In this document: positions 7,010-14,367 of the stretch, one piece after another
How the letters are laid out: each line of letters opens with the position of its first letter
How positions within the stretch are numbered: the first letter of the stretch is position 1
Assembly (NCBI GenBank): GCA_021846485.1
Contig: JAJZWW010000012.1
Span: 1-19,591 of the forward strand
Direction of reading: 5' to 3'
From: Actinomycetes bacterium
GTDB lineage: Bacteria > Actinomycetota > Acidimicrobiia > Acidimicrobiales > Palsa-688
Length of the DNA stretch: 19,591 bases
Translations under genes and position numbers: made by a program
The notes under the pieces: model-generated
Told to the model about the DNA's origin: nothing
Seen by the model: the letters and a program-made list of their open reading frames with translations, nothing else
Database searches by the model: none

Positions 7010-8069
7010 AGACGGCGGCGTCGGCCCCGACGGGGTCGGGCACGCCGGCAGGGTCGGCGAAGGCGACCCGCAGGCGGGGGAGCGCCCCGGGATGCTCCCG
7101 CTGGAGGTGGGCGATGAGCTTCTCGCGCACCTCGCACTGGAGGTTCCAGCTGCGCGACGCGTCGGCCGAGGTCATGATGCAGCGCACCTGCATCGTCTCG
7201 GTGCCCGCCGAGGTCACCTGCAGTACGGCGGTCTGGCCGTCCCAGTCGGGGGAGGCGGACACGACGTCGTGGAAGGCGGCGCGCAGCTGCTCGACGGGCG
7301 CGCTGTAGTCGAGCTCCAGGTGGATCGTGCCGATGACCTGGGAGCCTTCCCGGGTCCAGTTCTCGAAGGAGCTCTCGACGAAGTACGAGATCGGCACGAC
7401 GAGGCGCCGGAGGTCCCATATCCGCACCACCACGTAGGTGAGCGCGATCTGTTCGATGCGCCCCCACTCGCCTTCGACGACCACCACGTCGTCGACCCGG
7501 ATCGGTTGGCTCAGGGCGATCTGGATACCGGCGAGGAGGTTGGTGAGGATCGGCCGGGCGGCGATCCCGGCGGCCAGGCCGACGAGGCCGGCGGACGCCA
7601 GCAGCCCGGCTCCCGCGGCCCGAACCGACGAGAAGGTGAGCAGCGCGACGGCGATCGCGACGACCGACACCAGGACCATCGAGACCCGCCTGACGACCTG
7701 GATCTGCGTGGCGATCGACCGGGCCCGGAGGTTGTCGGGGTTGTCGAGCGGGAAGCGCGCGAGGACCACGTCGGAGAGCACGTAGACGCCCCGGACCACC
7801 GTGAGGCCCACCGCCAGGTCCAGCCCGACGGTCCACAGGTGCTGGAGGTCGGAGGACGCCCCGGGAGGCATGTCCGCCGCCGCGGTGGCGACCTCCATGC
7901 CGACGAGGGCGATGACCAGCCGCACCGGCAGGACGAGGTGGTGGAGGACCGAGGAGTGCAGCGGCGAGCGGCTCCGCCGCGAGCGTGCCCGGAGGGCGGC
8001 AGCTCCGAGGGTGCCGGCGAGCAGCGTGCCGGCGGCTACGACGACGAGGATCACGTACCAGGGCAGCAT
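7008..8069 (-). CDS. MscS-family small-conductance mechanosensitive ion channel
   Basis: 353 residues from ATG 8069. Several N-terminal hydrophobic helices begin at LPWYVILVVVAAG. The pore-lining helix and beta domain are diagnostic: ASAGLVGLAAGIAARPILTNLLAGIQIAL (TM3, about residues 185-213), then SQPIRVDDVVVVEGEWGRIEQIALTYVVVRIWD and LVVPISYF. A soluble alpha/beta C-terminal domain follows. Membrane protein for hypo-osmotic pressure release. Start choice is uncertain: ATG 8195 would add 42 Pro/Arg/Ala-rich residues and has a TAGCCT box 12 nt upstream, while 8069 begins next to the first TM helix but lacks a good Shine-Dalgarno. It stands alone between two other transcription units and shows no obvious link to the catabolic genes. 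Confidence 0.87.
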   Translation of the reverse strand: MLPWYVILVVVAAGTLLAGTLGAAALRARSRRSRSPLHSSVLHHLVLPVRLVIALVGMEVATAAADMPPGASSDLQHLWTVGLDLAVGLTVVRGVYVLSDVVLARFPLDNPDNLRARSIATQIQVVRRVSMVLVSVVAIAVALLTFSSVRAAGAGLLASAGLVGLAAGIAARPILTNLLAGIQIALSQPIRVDDVVVVEGEWGRIEQIALTYVVVRIWDLRRLVVPISYFVESSFENWTREGSQVIGTIHLELDYSAPVEQLRAAFHDVVSASPDWDGQTAVLQVTSAGTETMQVRCIMTSADASRSWNLQCEVREKLIAHLQREHPGALPRLRVAFADPAGVPDPVGADAAV

Positions 8070-8174
8070 CAGGGCATGAGGGGGAGAGCGGGCGGCGGGA
8101 GGCGCCCGAGGGAAGCCACCCCCGCTCGGCAGGGGCGGCGCGGCCACCTCCGCGCGCAGGCACCGGGAGGCGGG

Positions 8175-8191
8175 CCCGGCTCGGAGCCGGG
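8175..8191. repeat. 17-bp perfect palindrome upstream of the MscS-type gene
   Basis: CCCGGCTC (8175-8182), one central G, GAGCCGGG (8184-8191). If translation starts at ATG 8069 this lies in the 5' untranslated region; if it starts at ATG 8195 it lies in the first codons. It could be an operator or an mRNA hairpin. No second copy was noticed. Confidence 0.4.
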
Positions 8192-8250
8192 GCATGGCGT
8201 CTGCCCCAGGCTAGCCGCGGCCGGCCGCCGGGGGTGACCGGGGCCCCTCT

Positions 8251-8331
8251 TGTAGAGAAAAGACTTGCCTACTGGACTTCTTCACCAGCCCTCACCTCGG
8301 GGTTTGGGTGCGAAACAGTCCAGCAGGCAAG
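8251..8331 (-). terminator. Terminator-like long hairpin ending the six-gene operon
   Basis: Arms 8264-8278 and 8317-8331 pair over 15 positions with one mismatch (CTTGCCTACTGGACT against AGTCCAGCAGGCAAG), around a 38-nt loop. Pairing extends imperfectly outward (8255-8262 with 8332-8337). Read on the minus strand the stem is followed by a pyrimidine/U-rich run, TCTTTTCTCT, as in an intrinsic terminator. The SDR stop codon (8271-8269) lies in the descending arm. The long loop is unusual. Confidence 0.6.
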
Positions 8332-9123
8332 CTTCTCCTCTTGGCGGGGGCTGATCCGGTGGTCCGACGCCACGCCTCCGGGGTCGACCGCGGTGAGTCC
8401 CCCGTCGACGGTGAGCACCGAGCCGGTGACGTAGCCGGCTGCGGGAGACAGCAGCCAGGCGACCACCTCGGCGACCTCGCCGGCGGTGGCCGGCCTGCGG
8501 AGGGGTACCAGAGCGGTCGCCTGGGCGTACGCCCGCTCCCGGCCGTCACCGTCGAGCGCGCCGAGGGCGTCCATCTCCCGGTCGGCCATCTCGGTGCGGG
8601 TCCAGCCCGGGCAGACGACGTTGGCCCGCAGGCCGGCGGGGCCGTGGTCCACCGCGAGGCTCCGCCCGAGGGCGAGCAGGCCGGCCTTGGAGACGGCGTA
8701 GGCGACGCTCGCCGGCGGGGAGACCAGCGCGGCGACGGAGGAGACCAGCACCACCGCGCCGGCCGCTTCGAGCAGCGCCGGCAGGGCGGCCCGCACCGAC
8801 AGGTAGGCTCCGGTGAGGTTGGCGTCGAGGACCTGGCGCCATTGCTCGGGGTCGGTGGTGGCGACCGTCCCTCCGCCGGCGCGCCCGGCGTTGACCACCA
8901 GGCCGTCGAGACGGCCGAAGCGATCGAGGGTCTCGGCCACGGCCAGCTCCAGGGCGTGCCCGTCGGTGACGTCGGCGACCACCGGCACCGCCCCGCAGCG
9001 GGCGGCGACCTCCGAGAGGGCGTCCACCCGCCGTCCGGTGACCACCACCTCGCCCCCCTCGGCCCGTAGGGCCGTGGCGCTCGCCGCGCCGATCCCGGAG
9101 CCACCACCGGTGATGAGCGTCAC
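8269..9123 (-). CDS. Short-chain dehydrogenase/reductase (classical SDR)
   Basis: 284 residues from GTG 9123. Cofactor-binding TGGGSGIG (residues 5-12), NAG at 78-80, catalytic Ser129, Tyr142 and Lys146 (YAVSK), then PGWTRTEM and the C-terminal YVTGSVLTVDGGL. It is a soluble NAD(P)-dependent oxidoreductase acting on an alcohol or ketone; the Arg in VTGRR after strand 2 suggests NADP(H) (inference). GTG 9123 forms a GTGA overlap with the LLM gene's stop; ATG 9162 would make a longer overlap. After the normal family end (DGGLTA) there are about 40 extra residues (DHRISPRQEEKLACWTV and onward) encoded by the operon's terminal hairpin, which look non-structural. It is the last gene of the hpa-like operon, so it may reduce or oxidise a pathway intermediate. 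Confidence 0.9.
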   Translation of the reverse strand: MTLITGGGSGIGAASATALRAEGGEVVVTGRRVDALSEVAARCGAVPVVADVTDGHALELAVAETLDRFGRLDGLVVNAGRAGGGTVATTDPEQWRQVLDANLTGAYLSVRAALPALLEAAGAVVLVSSVAALVSPPASVAYAVSKAGLLALGRSLAVDHGPAGLRANVVCPGWTRTEMADREMDALGALDGDGRERAYAQATALVPLRRPATAGEVAEVVAWLLSPAAGYVTGSVLTVDGGLTAVDPGGVASDHRISPRQEEKLACWTVSHPNPEVRAGEEVQ

Positions 9124-10052
9124 CCGAGGGCGGCGACCTTGGACATCACCGTCTCGCACCATGCTTCGAAGCCTTGCCGATCGTCGAGGAACTGTGACGG
9201 CTTGATGCAGATCGTGGAGAACGCGCGGGCCGCCTGGACGGGGATCGTCGCGAGGGCCTCGTCCAGGTCGGCCGGGAGCTCGGGGCCCGGGAAGCGGCCC
9301 CGGGTGCCGCCCACGTGCTCGATGCCGGCCGGGTCCCTCCTGGCGTCACGCAGGGCGGCGTGCAGGCGCGAGAGCTCCTCGTCGCTCGGTGTGCCGAGCG
9401 GGTTGAAGCCGGACCCGAAGCGCACCAGGCGGCGAACCAGGCGGTCGTGCACCGAGGACCCACCGAACCAGAGTGGAGGACCTCCGGCGCGCCACGGCTT
9501 GGGCTCGAGCCACACGTCGCCGAAGCGGTACCAGTTGCCCTCGTAGCGGAAGGGGGACCCTTTCCACGCTCCTTCCCAGATCTCGAGCTGCTCGTCGAGG
9601 ATGGCGCCACGGTGGGGAAAGGGGACCCCGAGGGCTTCGTACTCGTCGCGGTGCCAGCTCACTGTCGGCAGCACCACGAGCCGACCGCGGCTCAGGCGGT
9701 CCACGGTCGCCAGCTCCTTCGCGGTGGTGAGGGGGTGGCGCAGCGGGCTGATCAGGGCGCCCGCCACGAGGCGCAGGGTGGTGGTGCGGGCAGCCACCGC
9801 GGCGAGCAGCGGCAGCGGCGCCGGCCACGGCGTGGCCGGGTCCTGGTTGCCGGGAAGAGCGTAGTCCCGGGGGTTGGCGGGCCGCCCGGCGGCGTCCGCG
9901 CCGGGGCCGAGCACCACGTGCTCGCTGACCATGACCGCGTCGAAGCCGGCCGCCTCGGCGGTGACCGCCATGTCGACCAGGTCGGCGACGTCGGGCGCCG
10001 GCCGCATCGTGGTGTTCTCGGTGAGGACCACCACCATCCTCGGGGGGCTCAT
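9120..10052 (-). CDS. LLM-class flavin-dependent oxidoreductase, probably F420-dependent
   Basis: 310 residues with the luciferase-like monooxygenase TIM barrel. Landmarks: AAEAAGFDAVMVSEHVVLG near the N-terminus, RTTTLRLVAGALISPLRHPLTTAKELATVDRLSRGRLVV (split about residues 88-126), GSPFRYEGNWYRF, PLWFGGSS. This pattern is common in the actinobacterial F420-dependent subgroup. Such enzymes carry out hydride transfer or monooxygenation. Its ATG 10052 shares ATGA with the stop of the acetoacetate-decarboxylase-family gene, and its own stop shares GTGA with the SDR start. Position in the operon suggests oxidation or reduction of an aromatic or ring-cleavage intermediate, but nothing in the sequence fixes the substrate. 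FMN versus F420 cannot be settled by eye. Confidence 0.88.
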   Translation of the reverse strand: MSPPRMVVVLTENTTMRPAPDVADLVDMAVTAEAAGFDAVMVSEHVVLGPGADAAGRPANPRDYALPGNQDPATPWPAPLPLLAAVAARTTTLRLVAGALISPLRHPLTTAKELATVDRLSRGRLVVLPTVSWHRDEYEALGVPFPHRGAILDEQLEIWEGAWKGSPFRYEGNWYRFGDVWLEPKPWRAGGPPLWFGGSSVHDRLVRRLVRFGSGFNPLGTPSDEELSRLHAALRDARRDPAGIEHVGGTRGRFPGPELPADLDEALATIPVQAARAFSTICIKPSQFLDDRQGFEAWCETVMSKVAALG

Positions 10053-10963
10053 CGCCGGAGCGTCTCGCCCCCGGCGAAGGTCGTCCCCACGCTGCGCCAG
10101 TAGCCGCCGAGGACCTCCCGAGGGGCGAGGGAGGTGAGCTCCTCGACTGGGGAGCCGGCGAGCTCGACCTCGGCGGTGCCCGCCCATGCCGGTCCGAGCT
10201 CGACGTCGCGTCCCCGCATGGTCACCACCTCGGCGAGGGAGTCGGTGCCGTCGCACTCGATGCGGGGCACCCACCGGTGGTGGATCATCGGGTGGGAGTT
10301 GACGAAGCCGTTGGTCTCCGCCGGCTCGGTGAGGGTCACGCTCACCTGGGCCAGCCGGCGGTCGTAGGCCGCCAGCGTCGCCGCGAACCGGCCTCCGGGC
10401 TGGAGGCGCGGCCCGGCCCGCCCGACGATCACCGGGCGGGTCTGGTGGATCGAGCCGAGCTTCTTCGGGTAGCCCTGGAGGTGGCCGCGCGCCAAGGCGA
10501 AGTCCTTGTCCACCCAGATGAACACGCAGCGCGACCAGACTCGGCCGTCGAAGCGGCACCGCACCACGAAGAACGCCTCTTTGTACTGGGCCCGCACCGG
10601 GTCGTCGAGCTCGGAGAGGTCGTCGCCGCAGGACTGCCAGTCGGCGAAGACCAGCGCCACCGCCCCGGGGTCCTCGTCGTCGTGGACCGGCGCGAGCGGC
10701 TCGGGCAGCAGGGCGGCGACCGCAGCCGGATCGGTCCGCCATTCGACGGTGAGCAGGTCCCCGGAGTAGTGCCACGGCGGCGCCGGCAGCAGCGAGGAGC
10801 GCCCGGTGGCGGTGCGGGGGAAGAGGAAGCCCGCCGCGCCGGGTGGCCGACTCTCGGGTGGGTGGTCTCCGGGTGACCGGCCTCCCGGGGCGAGAAGCTC
10901 TGCGGGGGTCCGGGTCGCGGGGGTCCGGGTCGCGGGGGTCCGGGTCGGCGGATCGGCGCTCAT
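10049..10963 (-). CDS. Acetoacetate decarboxylase-family (ADC-like) Schiff-base enzyme
   Basis: 304 residues. The ADC fold is supported by PPWHYSGDLLTVEWRTDP (about 62-79), AQYKEAFFVVRC with a conserved Glu (129), and GYPKKLGSI holding the Lys-Lys pair (167-168) of which one forms the Schiff base in ADC. The family includes decarboxylases and also aldolase-dehydratases, so in this setting it may act on a 2-oxo/2-hydroxydienoate made by meta cleavage (inference). ATG 10963 overlaps the dioxygenase stop as ATGA; the ADC stop overlaps the LLM start the same way. The first ~45 residues are a Pro/Arg/Thr-rich extension containing three exact copies of a 15-bp repeat, absent from typical ADC proteins. 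Confidence 0.83.
   Translation of the reverse strand: MSADPPTRTPATRTPATRTPAELLAPGGRSPGDHPPESRPPGAAGFLFPRTATGRSSLLPAPPWHYSGDLLTVEWRTDPAAVAALLPEPLAPVHDDEDPGAVALVFADWQSCGDDLSELDDPVRAQYKEAFFVVRCRFDGRVWSRCVFIWVDKDFALARGHLQGYPKKLGSIHQTRPVIVGRAGPRLQPGGRFAATLAAYDRRLAQVSVTLTEPAETNGFVNSHPMIHHRWVPRIECDGTDSLAEVVTMRGRDVELGPAWAGTAEVELAGSPVEELTSLAPREVLGGYWRSVGTTFAGGETLRR
10902..10946. repeat. Three perfect 15-bp tandem repeats
   Basis: Unit GCGGGGGTCCGGGTC at 10902-10916, 10917-10931 and 10932-10946. It encodes the TRTPA-type repeat in the N-terminal extension of the ADC-like protein. Because the unit is a multiple of three, copy-number change by slippage keeps the frame. Confidence 0.9.
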
Positions 10964-11847
10964 CGCCGCTCCCCGGTCCAGCCGCCGGTGGGCCGGTCGA
11001 ACCACACGTGGATCTGGGCGGTGCCGATCGAGTTCTCGTAGTCGCTGAAGGGTCGGCCGACCGCCCGGCAGTCCCTCCCACCGAGCGCGCCGACCGTCAT
11101 CAGGTAGTGGCCGAAGCGTCCCTCCGGCTTGTACGCCGAGTACTCGGGCATCCCGTCGACCACCGAGGCGTGGTCGCCCCGGGCCCACGCGTCGAGGATC
11201 TTCCGGTCGGCGGCGGCGGCCTGCTCGGTGTAGAGGTGCACCGGGTCCGACGCCTCGTGGCGGCGCAGCTCCCGCAGCGACCAGAACGTGTGGCTCATCG
11301 CCCCCGACGCGAGCAGCACCACCCGCCGGTCGAGGCCCGCCACCGCCCGGCCCAGGCACTCGCCGACGGCGAGGAAGTCGATCGGCTCGGCGGTCTGGCA
11401 GACGCTGACCGACACCCAGCGCTCGTCGCGCTGCAAGAACGGCAGGAGGTTGATCGTCGGGTAGTGGACCGGCAGGTACGGGTCGTCGATCGCGGTGATC
11501 CAGCACTGGTCGACCTCGTCGGCCCGGGCTGCGAGGACCTTGGCGAGCTCGGGGTCGCCGGGGAAGTCGTAGGGGACCCCGGCCATCCCCCGCGGCAGCT
11601 CGTCGCTGGTGTAGCGGCCCGCCCGGCGGTCGTGGGCGGCGACGACGAACTCGACCGTGGTGAACCAGTGGGTGTCGAAGACCACGATCGTGTCGGGGCG
11701 CAACTCGTCGAGGACCTCGCGCCGGAGGCGTTCCAAGCCGGGCACGAGGCTTATCTCCCGGCCCTCGTTGAGCTCCCTCCTCACCTGCTCGGGCAGCACG
11801 ATGGTCGGCACGTGGGCCACCAGGCCCGCTCCCACGATCTCACCCAT
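10960..11847 (-). CDS. hpaD: Class III extradiol dioxygenase, homoprotocatechuate 2,3-dioxygenase (HpaD)-like
   Basis: 295 residues. It resembles enterobacterial HpaD along its length from memory of the family: AHVPTI at the N-terminus, VVFDTHW, GRYTSDELP with a following FPGDPELA, LLASGAMSHTF, MPEYSAY, and a C-terminal YENSIGTAQ. Candidate Fe(II) ligands of the LigB fold are His12, His60 and Glu271, with His186 as the acid/base residue. Expected reaction: meta cleavage of a catechol such as 3,4-dihydroxyphenylacetate by O2 to 5-carboxymethyl-2-hydroxymuconate semialdehyde. ATG 11847 is preferred over GTG 11856 because GGAGG sits about 9 nt upstream. It overlaps the dehydrogenase stop by 8 bp and the ADC-like start by 4 bp. 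The exact catechol substrate could differ. Confidence 0.87.
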   Translation of the reverse strand: MGEIVGAGLVAHVPTIVLPEQVRRELNEGREISLVPGLERLRREVLDELRPDTIVVFDTHWFTTVEFVVAAHDRRAGRYTSDELPRGMAGVPYDFPGDPELAKVLAARADEVDQCWITAIDDPYLPVHYPTINLLPFLQRDERWVSVSVCQTAEPIDFLAVGECLGRAVAGLDRRVVLLASGAMSHTFWSLRELRRHEASDPVHLYTEQAAAADRKILDAWARGDHASVVDGMPEYSAYKPEGRFGHYLMTVGALGGRDCRAVGRPFSDYENSIGTAQIHVWFDRPTGGWTGERR

Positions 11848-13372
11848 TCCCGCCACCCTCCCCGTCGGTCGGTCCCTCCAGCCGGTCCGTCGACCCCTCC
11901 AGGATCTGGAGGGTCACGAGGTCGCTGCAGAAGTCCAGGGCGTAGTCGCCGCCCTCCCGCCCGACGCCGCTGATGCCGATCCCCCCGAAGGGGGCGGTCA
12001 GGTCGCGCACCAAGAAGGTGTTGACCCAGATCGTCCCTGCCCGCAGCGCCCGCCCGACGCGCTGCGCCCGCTCCTCGCTGGAGGTCCACACCAGTGCGGA
12101 GAGGCCGTAGGCGGTGGAGTTGGCGAGGGCGACCGCTTCGTCCTCGTCGACGAAGGTCTGCAAGGTGAGCACCGGTCCGAACACCTCCTCCTGCACTATC
12201 TCGCTGTCGTTGCTGCGCGGCTCGACGAGCGTCGGCTCGTACCACAGGCCCCCCTCGCGCCACACTCGGCCGCCGCGCACGACGGTGTCGCCGGCGGCCC
12301 GGGCCCGTTCGACGAAGCCGGCGACCCGAGCCAGGTGGTCGGGGTGGATGAGCGGGGAGACGGTGGTGGTCGGGTCGCGGCTGTCGCCGAGCACGTGACG
12401 GTCCACGTGGTGGAAGAGGCGCTCGACGAAGGCGTCCCGCACCCCGGCCTCGACCAGCAGGCGGGTGCCGGCGAGGCACACCTGGCCCGCGTCGTCGTAC
12501 ATCGCCGCCGCCTTGGCGGCCGCGGCGTCGAGGTCGGCGTCGGCGAAGACGACCAGGGGGCCCTTGCCCCCCAGCTCGCCGGTGAAGGGGACCAGGTTGG
12601 CGGCGGCCGCCCGGGCGATCAGCCGCCCGGTCTCGGGGGACCCGGTGAAGCTGACCCTCCGGACCCGGGGGTCCGACACGAGGGCGGCGCCGACCTCCTC
12701 GCCGATGCCCTGCACCACGTTGAGCACCCCCGGCGGCAGGCCGGCCTCGTCGGCCAGGTCGGCGAGCAGCGAGCACGACAGCGGCGACCACTCGGCCGGC
12801 TTCAGGACCACGGGGTTGCCGGCGGCCAGCGCCGGGGCGCACTTCCAGGTGGAGAGCATGAACGGCGCGTTCCACGGGGTGATCACCACTGTCGGTCCCG
12901 CCGGCCGGCGGATCACCCGGTTGCGTGTGCCCTGCGAGCTCCAGACCCGCTCCCGGTATCCCTCGGCCAGCTCGGCGTAGGCCAGGAAGTTGCGCGCCCC
13001 GCGGGCGATGACCCGCAGGCGCAGGCTCTCCTCGAGCATCGCCATGTCGGCGCACTCGACGGTCGCCAGCTCGGCGGCCCGCGCGTCGACCAGGTCGGCC
13101 AGGCGGCGCAGCAGCACCCCCCGGTCTGCCGGCCCGAGCGCCGCCCAGCCGGGGGCGGCGTCCGCCGCGGTTCCCAGCGCCCGCGCGGCGATCTCGGCGT
13201 CTCCCCGGGAGACGTCGGCCAGCTTCCAGGCCCAGTCGAGGGGGGAGCGGTCCTCGAAGGTCTCGGGCGAGGCGACCCGACGTCCGCCGATGTAGTGGTC
13301 GACCGACACGGCCACCCCCGACACGTCGGCCCGGGGGTGCTCGGGGAGCTCGGTGGCGGTGGTGGCGGTCAC
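11840..13372 (-). CDS. hpaE: Aldehyde dehydrogenase, 5-carboxymethyl-2-hydroxymuconate-semialdehyde dehydrogenase (HpaE)-like
   Basis: 510 residues, full-length ALDH. Motifs: PWNAPFMLSTWK (Asn168), KPAEWSP (Lys191), FTGSPETG, ELGGKGP (Glu266 general base), GQVCLAGTR (Cys299 nucleophile), EEVFGPVL, then GGIGISGVGREGG near the C-terminus. Reaction: NAD(P)+-dependent oxidation of the semialdehyde released by the adjacent ring-cleavage dioxygenase. The hpaE assignment rests on position between the HpaG-like and HpaD-like genes plus this family pattern. GTG 13372 overlaps the stop of the FAH-family gene as GTGA, and its stop overlaps the hpaD-like start, so the three are translationally chained. 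Confidence 0.87.
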   Translation of the reverse strand: MTATTATELPEHPRADVSGVAVSVDHYIGGRRVASPETFEDRSPLDWAWKLADVSRGDAEIAARALGTAADAAPGWAALGPADRGVLLRRLADLVDARAAELATVECADMAMLEESLRLRVIARGARNFLAYAELAEGYRERVWSSQGTRNRVIRRPAGPTVVITPWNAPFMLSTWKCAPALAAGNPVVLKPAEWSPLSCSLLADLADEAGLPPGVLNVVQGIGEEVGAALVSDPRVRRVSFTGSPETGRLIARAAAANLVPFTGELGGKGPLVVFADADLDAAAAKAAAMYDDAGQVCLAGTRLLVEAGVRDAFVERLFHHVDRHVLGDSRDPTTTVSPLIHPDHLARVAGFVERARAAGDTVVRGGRVWREGGLWYEPTLVEPRSNDSEIVQEEVFGPVLTLQTFVDEDEAVALANSTAYGLSALVWTSSEERAQRVGRALRAGTIWVNTFLVRDLTAPFGGIGISGVGREGGDYALDFCSDLVTLQILEGSTDRLEGPTDGEGGGNG

Positions 13373-14268
13373 CGCTCGAACCTGGGGCGGATCCTCGGGT
13401 AGGGGAGCTGGTCGCGGGCGGTGGGAGCCGGGCGGCGGGTACTCCGGGGCGGCCAGTCGCCCCCTTGCGCGGTGGAGCGCACCTCGTCGGTGTCGGTCGG
13501 CTGGGCGCCGACCTCGTCGCTCACCGGCTCGGGTCCCTCCACGACGTGGTTGGTGAGCGCCCCGAGGCCGTCGACCTCCACGGTCACCACGTCGCCGGGC
13601 TCGACCGGGCGGGACATCGCCGGCGTGCCCGAGAGGATCACGTCGCCGGGCACGAGGGTGATCAGTCGGGCGATGTCGGCGACCAGGTAGTGCATGTCCC
13701 AGGCCATCTCGTCGGTGCTGCCGTCCTGGCGCACCTCGCCGTTCACCAGGGTGCGGATCGAGCGGCCCCGCCAGTCCCAGCCGGTCACCAGGCCCGGCCC
13801 GAGTGGGCAGAGCGTGTCGGCCCCCTTCACCCGCAGCATCGACCCGGCGTCGGTGTCCCGGAAGTCGTGCAGGCCGAAGTCGTTGGCGATCGTGTAGCCG
13901 GCGATGAGCTCGCCGGCCTCCTCGTAGGAGACGTGCCGGCACCGCCTGCCGATGACCACCGCCACCTCGCCCTCGTAGTTGAGGAAGCGGCAGCCGGCGG
14001 GCCGGACCACCGCCCCGCCGTGGGAGTTGAGCGCCGACACGGGCTTGTGGAAGTAGGTCGGCGCGGGCGGCAGGGTCCCGCCGAACTCCCGCACCCGCGA
14101 CACGTGGTTGAGGTGGCAGCAGATGATCTTGGTCGGCTCGACGGGCGGCAGGTGCACTGCGCCGTCCGCCGCCGTCCGCCGGCCGTCGGGAGCCACCAGC
14201 GTCGGACCGTCGACCGCGACCTCCACGACCGCTCCGTCCAGGAGTATCCGGCGGGTTTCAACCGTCAC
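13369..14268 (-). CDS. Fumarylacetoacetate hydrolase-family enzyme, HpaG-like decarboxylase/isomerase
   Basis: 299 residues. The FAH C-terminal fold is clear: PTKIICCHLNHVSRVREF, TYFHKPVSALN, NYEGEVAVVIG with metal ligands Glu99 and Glu101, IANDFGLHDFRD with Asp130, RVKGADTLCPLGPG with Lys148, and VILSGTP. Homologues in the homoprotocatechuate route decarboxylate 5-oxopent-3-ene-1,2,5-tricarboxylate and isomerise the 2-hydroxyhepta-2,4-diene-1,7-dioate product; neighbours suggest that role. It is the first gene of the operon. GTG 14268 has GGGGAGGG just upstream. About 45 residues beyond the usual family end (after NHVVEGPEP) are low-complexity Pro/Arg/Thr sequence. The promoter carries the shared operator. 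Confidence 0.85.
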   Translation of the reverse strand: MTVETRRILLDGAVVEVAVDGPTLVAPDGRRTAADGAVHLPPVEPTKIICCHLNHVSRVREFGGTLPPAPTYFHKPVSALNSHGGAVVRPAGCRFLNYEGEVAVVIGRRCRHVSYEEAGELIAGYTIANDFGLHDFRDTDAGSMLRVKGADTLCPLGPGLVTGWDWRGRSIRTLVNGEVRQDGSTDEMAWDMHYLVADIARLITLVPGDVILSGTPAMSRPVEPGDVVTVEVDGLGALTNHVVEGPEPVSDEVGAQPTDTDEVRSTAQGGDWPPRSTRRPAPTARDQLPYPRIRPRFER

Positions 14269-14282
14269 CAACCCTCCCCGAC

Positions 14283-14300
14283 TCGTTCGGGGACAAACGA
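14283..14300. promoter_or_regulatory. Shared operator motif, copy B (hpa-like operon / MarR divergent promoter)
   Basis: Perfectly symmetric outer arms TCGTT (14283-14287) and AACGA (14296-14300) around 8 nt. On the minus strand it overlaps the putative -10 TATCGT (14302-14297), which has TTGCCG at 14326-14321 as a -35 with an 18-nt spacer. It lies in the 99-bp gap between the divergent HpaG-like and MarR genes, as expected for a MarR autoregulatory and operon-control site. Confidence 0.7.
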
Positions 14301-14354
14301 TATCCGGCCCGGTCCGATCGCGGCAAGGGACCCGCCTCGCCGGGGTGCGCGCCG

Positions 14355-14360
14355 TAGCAT
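14355..14360 (+). promoter_or_regulatory. -10 box of leaderless MarR promoter
   Basis: TAGCAT is followed by 7 nt and then the ATG at 14368, with no Shine-Dalgarno between. This is the leaderless layout also seen for the lyase, MFS and SCO6745 genes. No clear -35 was found. Confidence 0.4.
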
Positions 14361-14367
14361 CCCGGCG

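Noticed and set aside
7024..7037. Second GC-rich near-palindrome (GCCCCGAC / GGTCGGGC)
   Set aside because: Imperfect, inside the MscS coding end, and explained by chance and codon bias.
8254..8340. MITE or IS remnant suggested by the long inverted repeat near 8264-8331
   Set aside because: No target-site duplication or transposase was seen; position at the operon end and the U-rich tail fit a terminator better.
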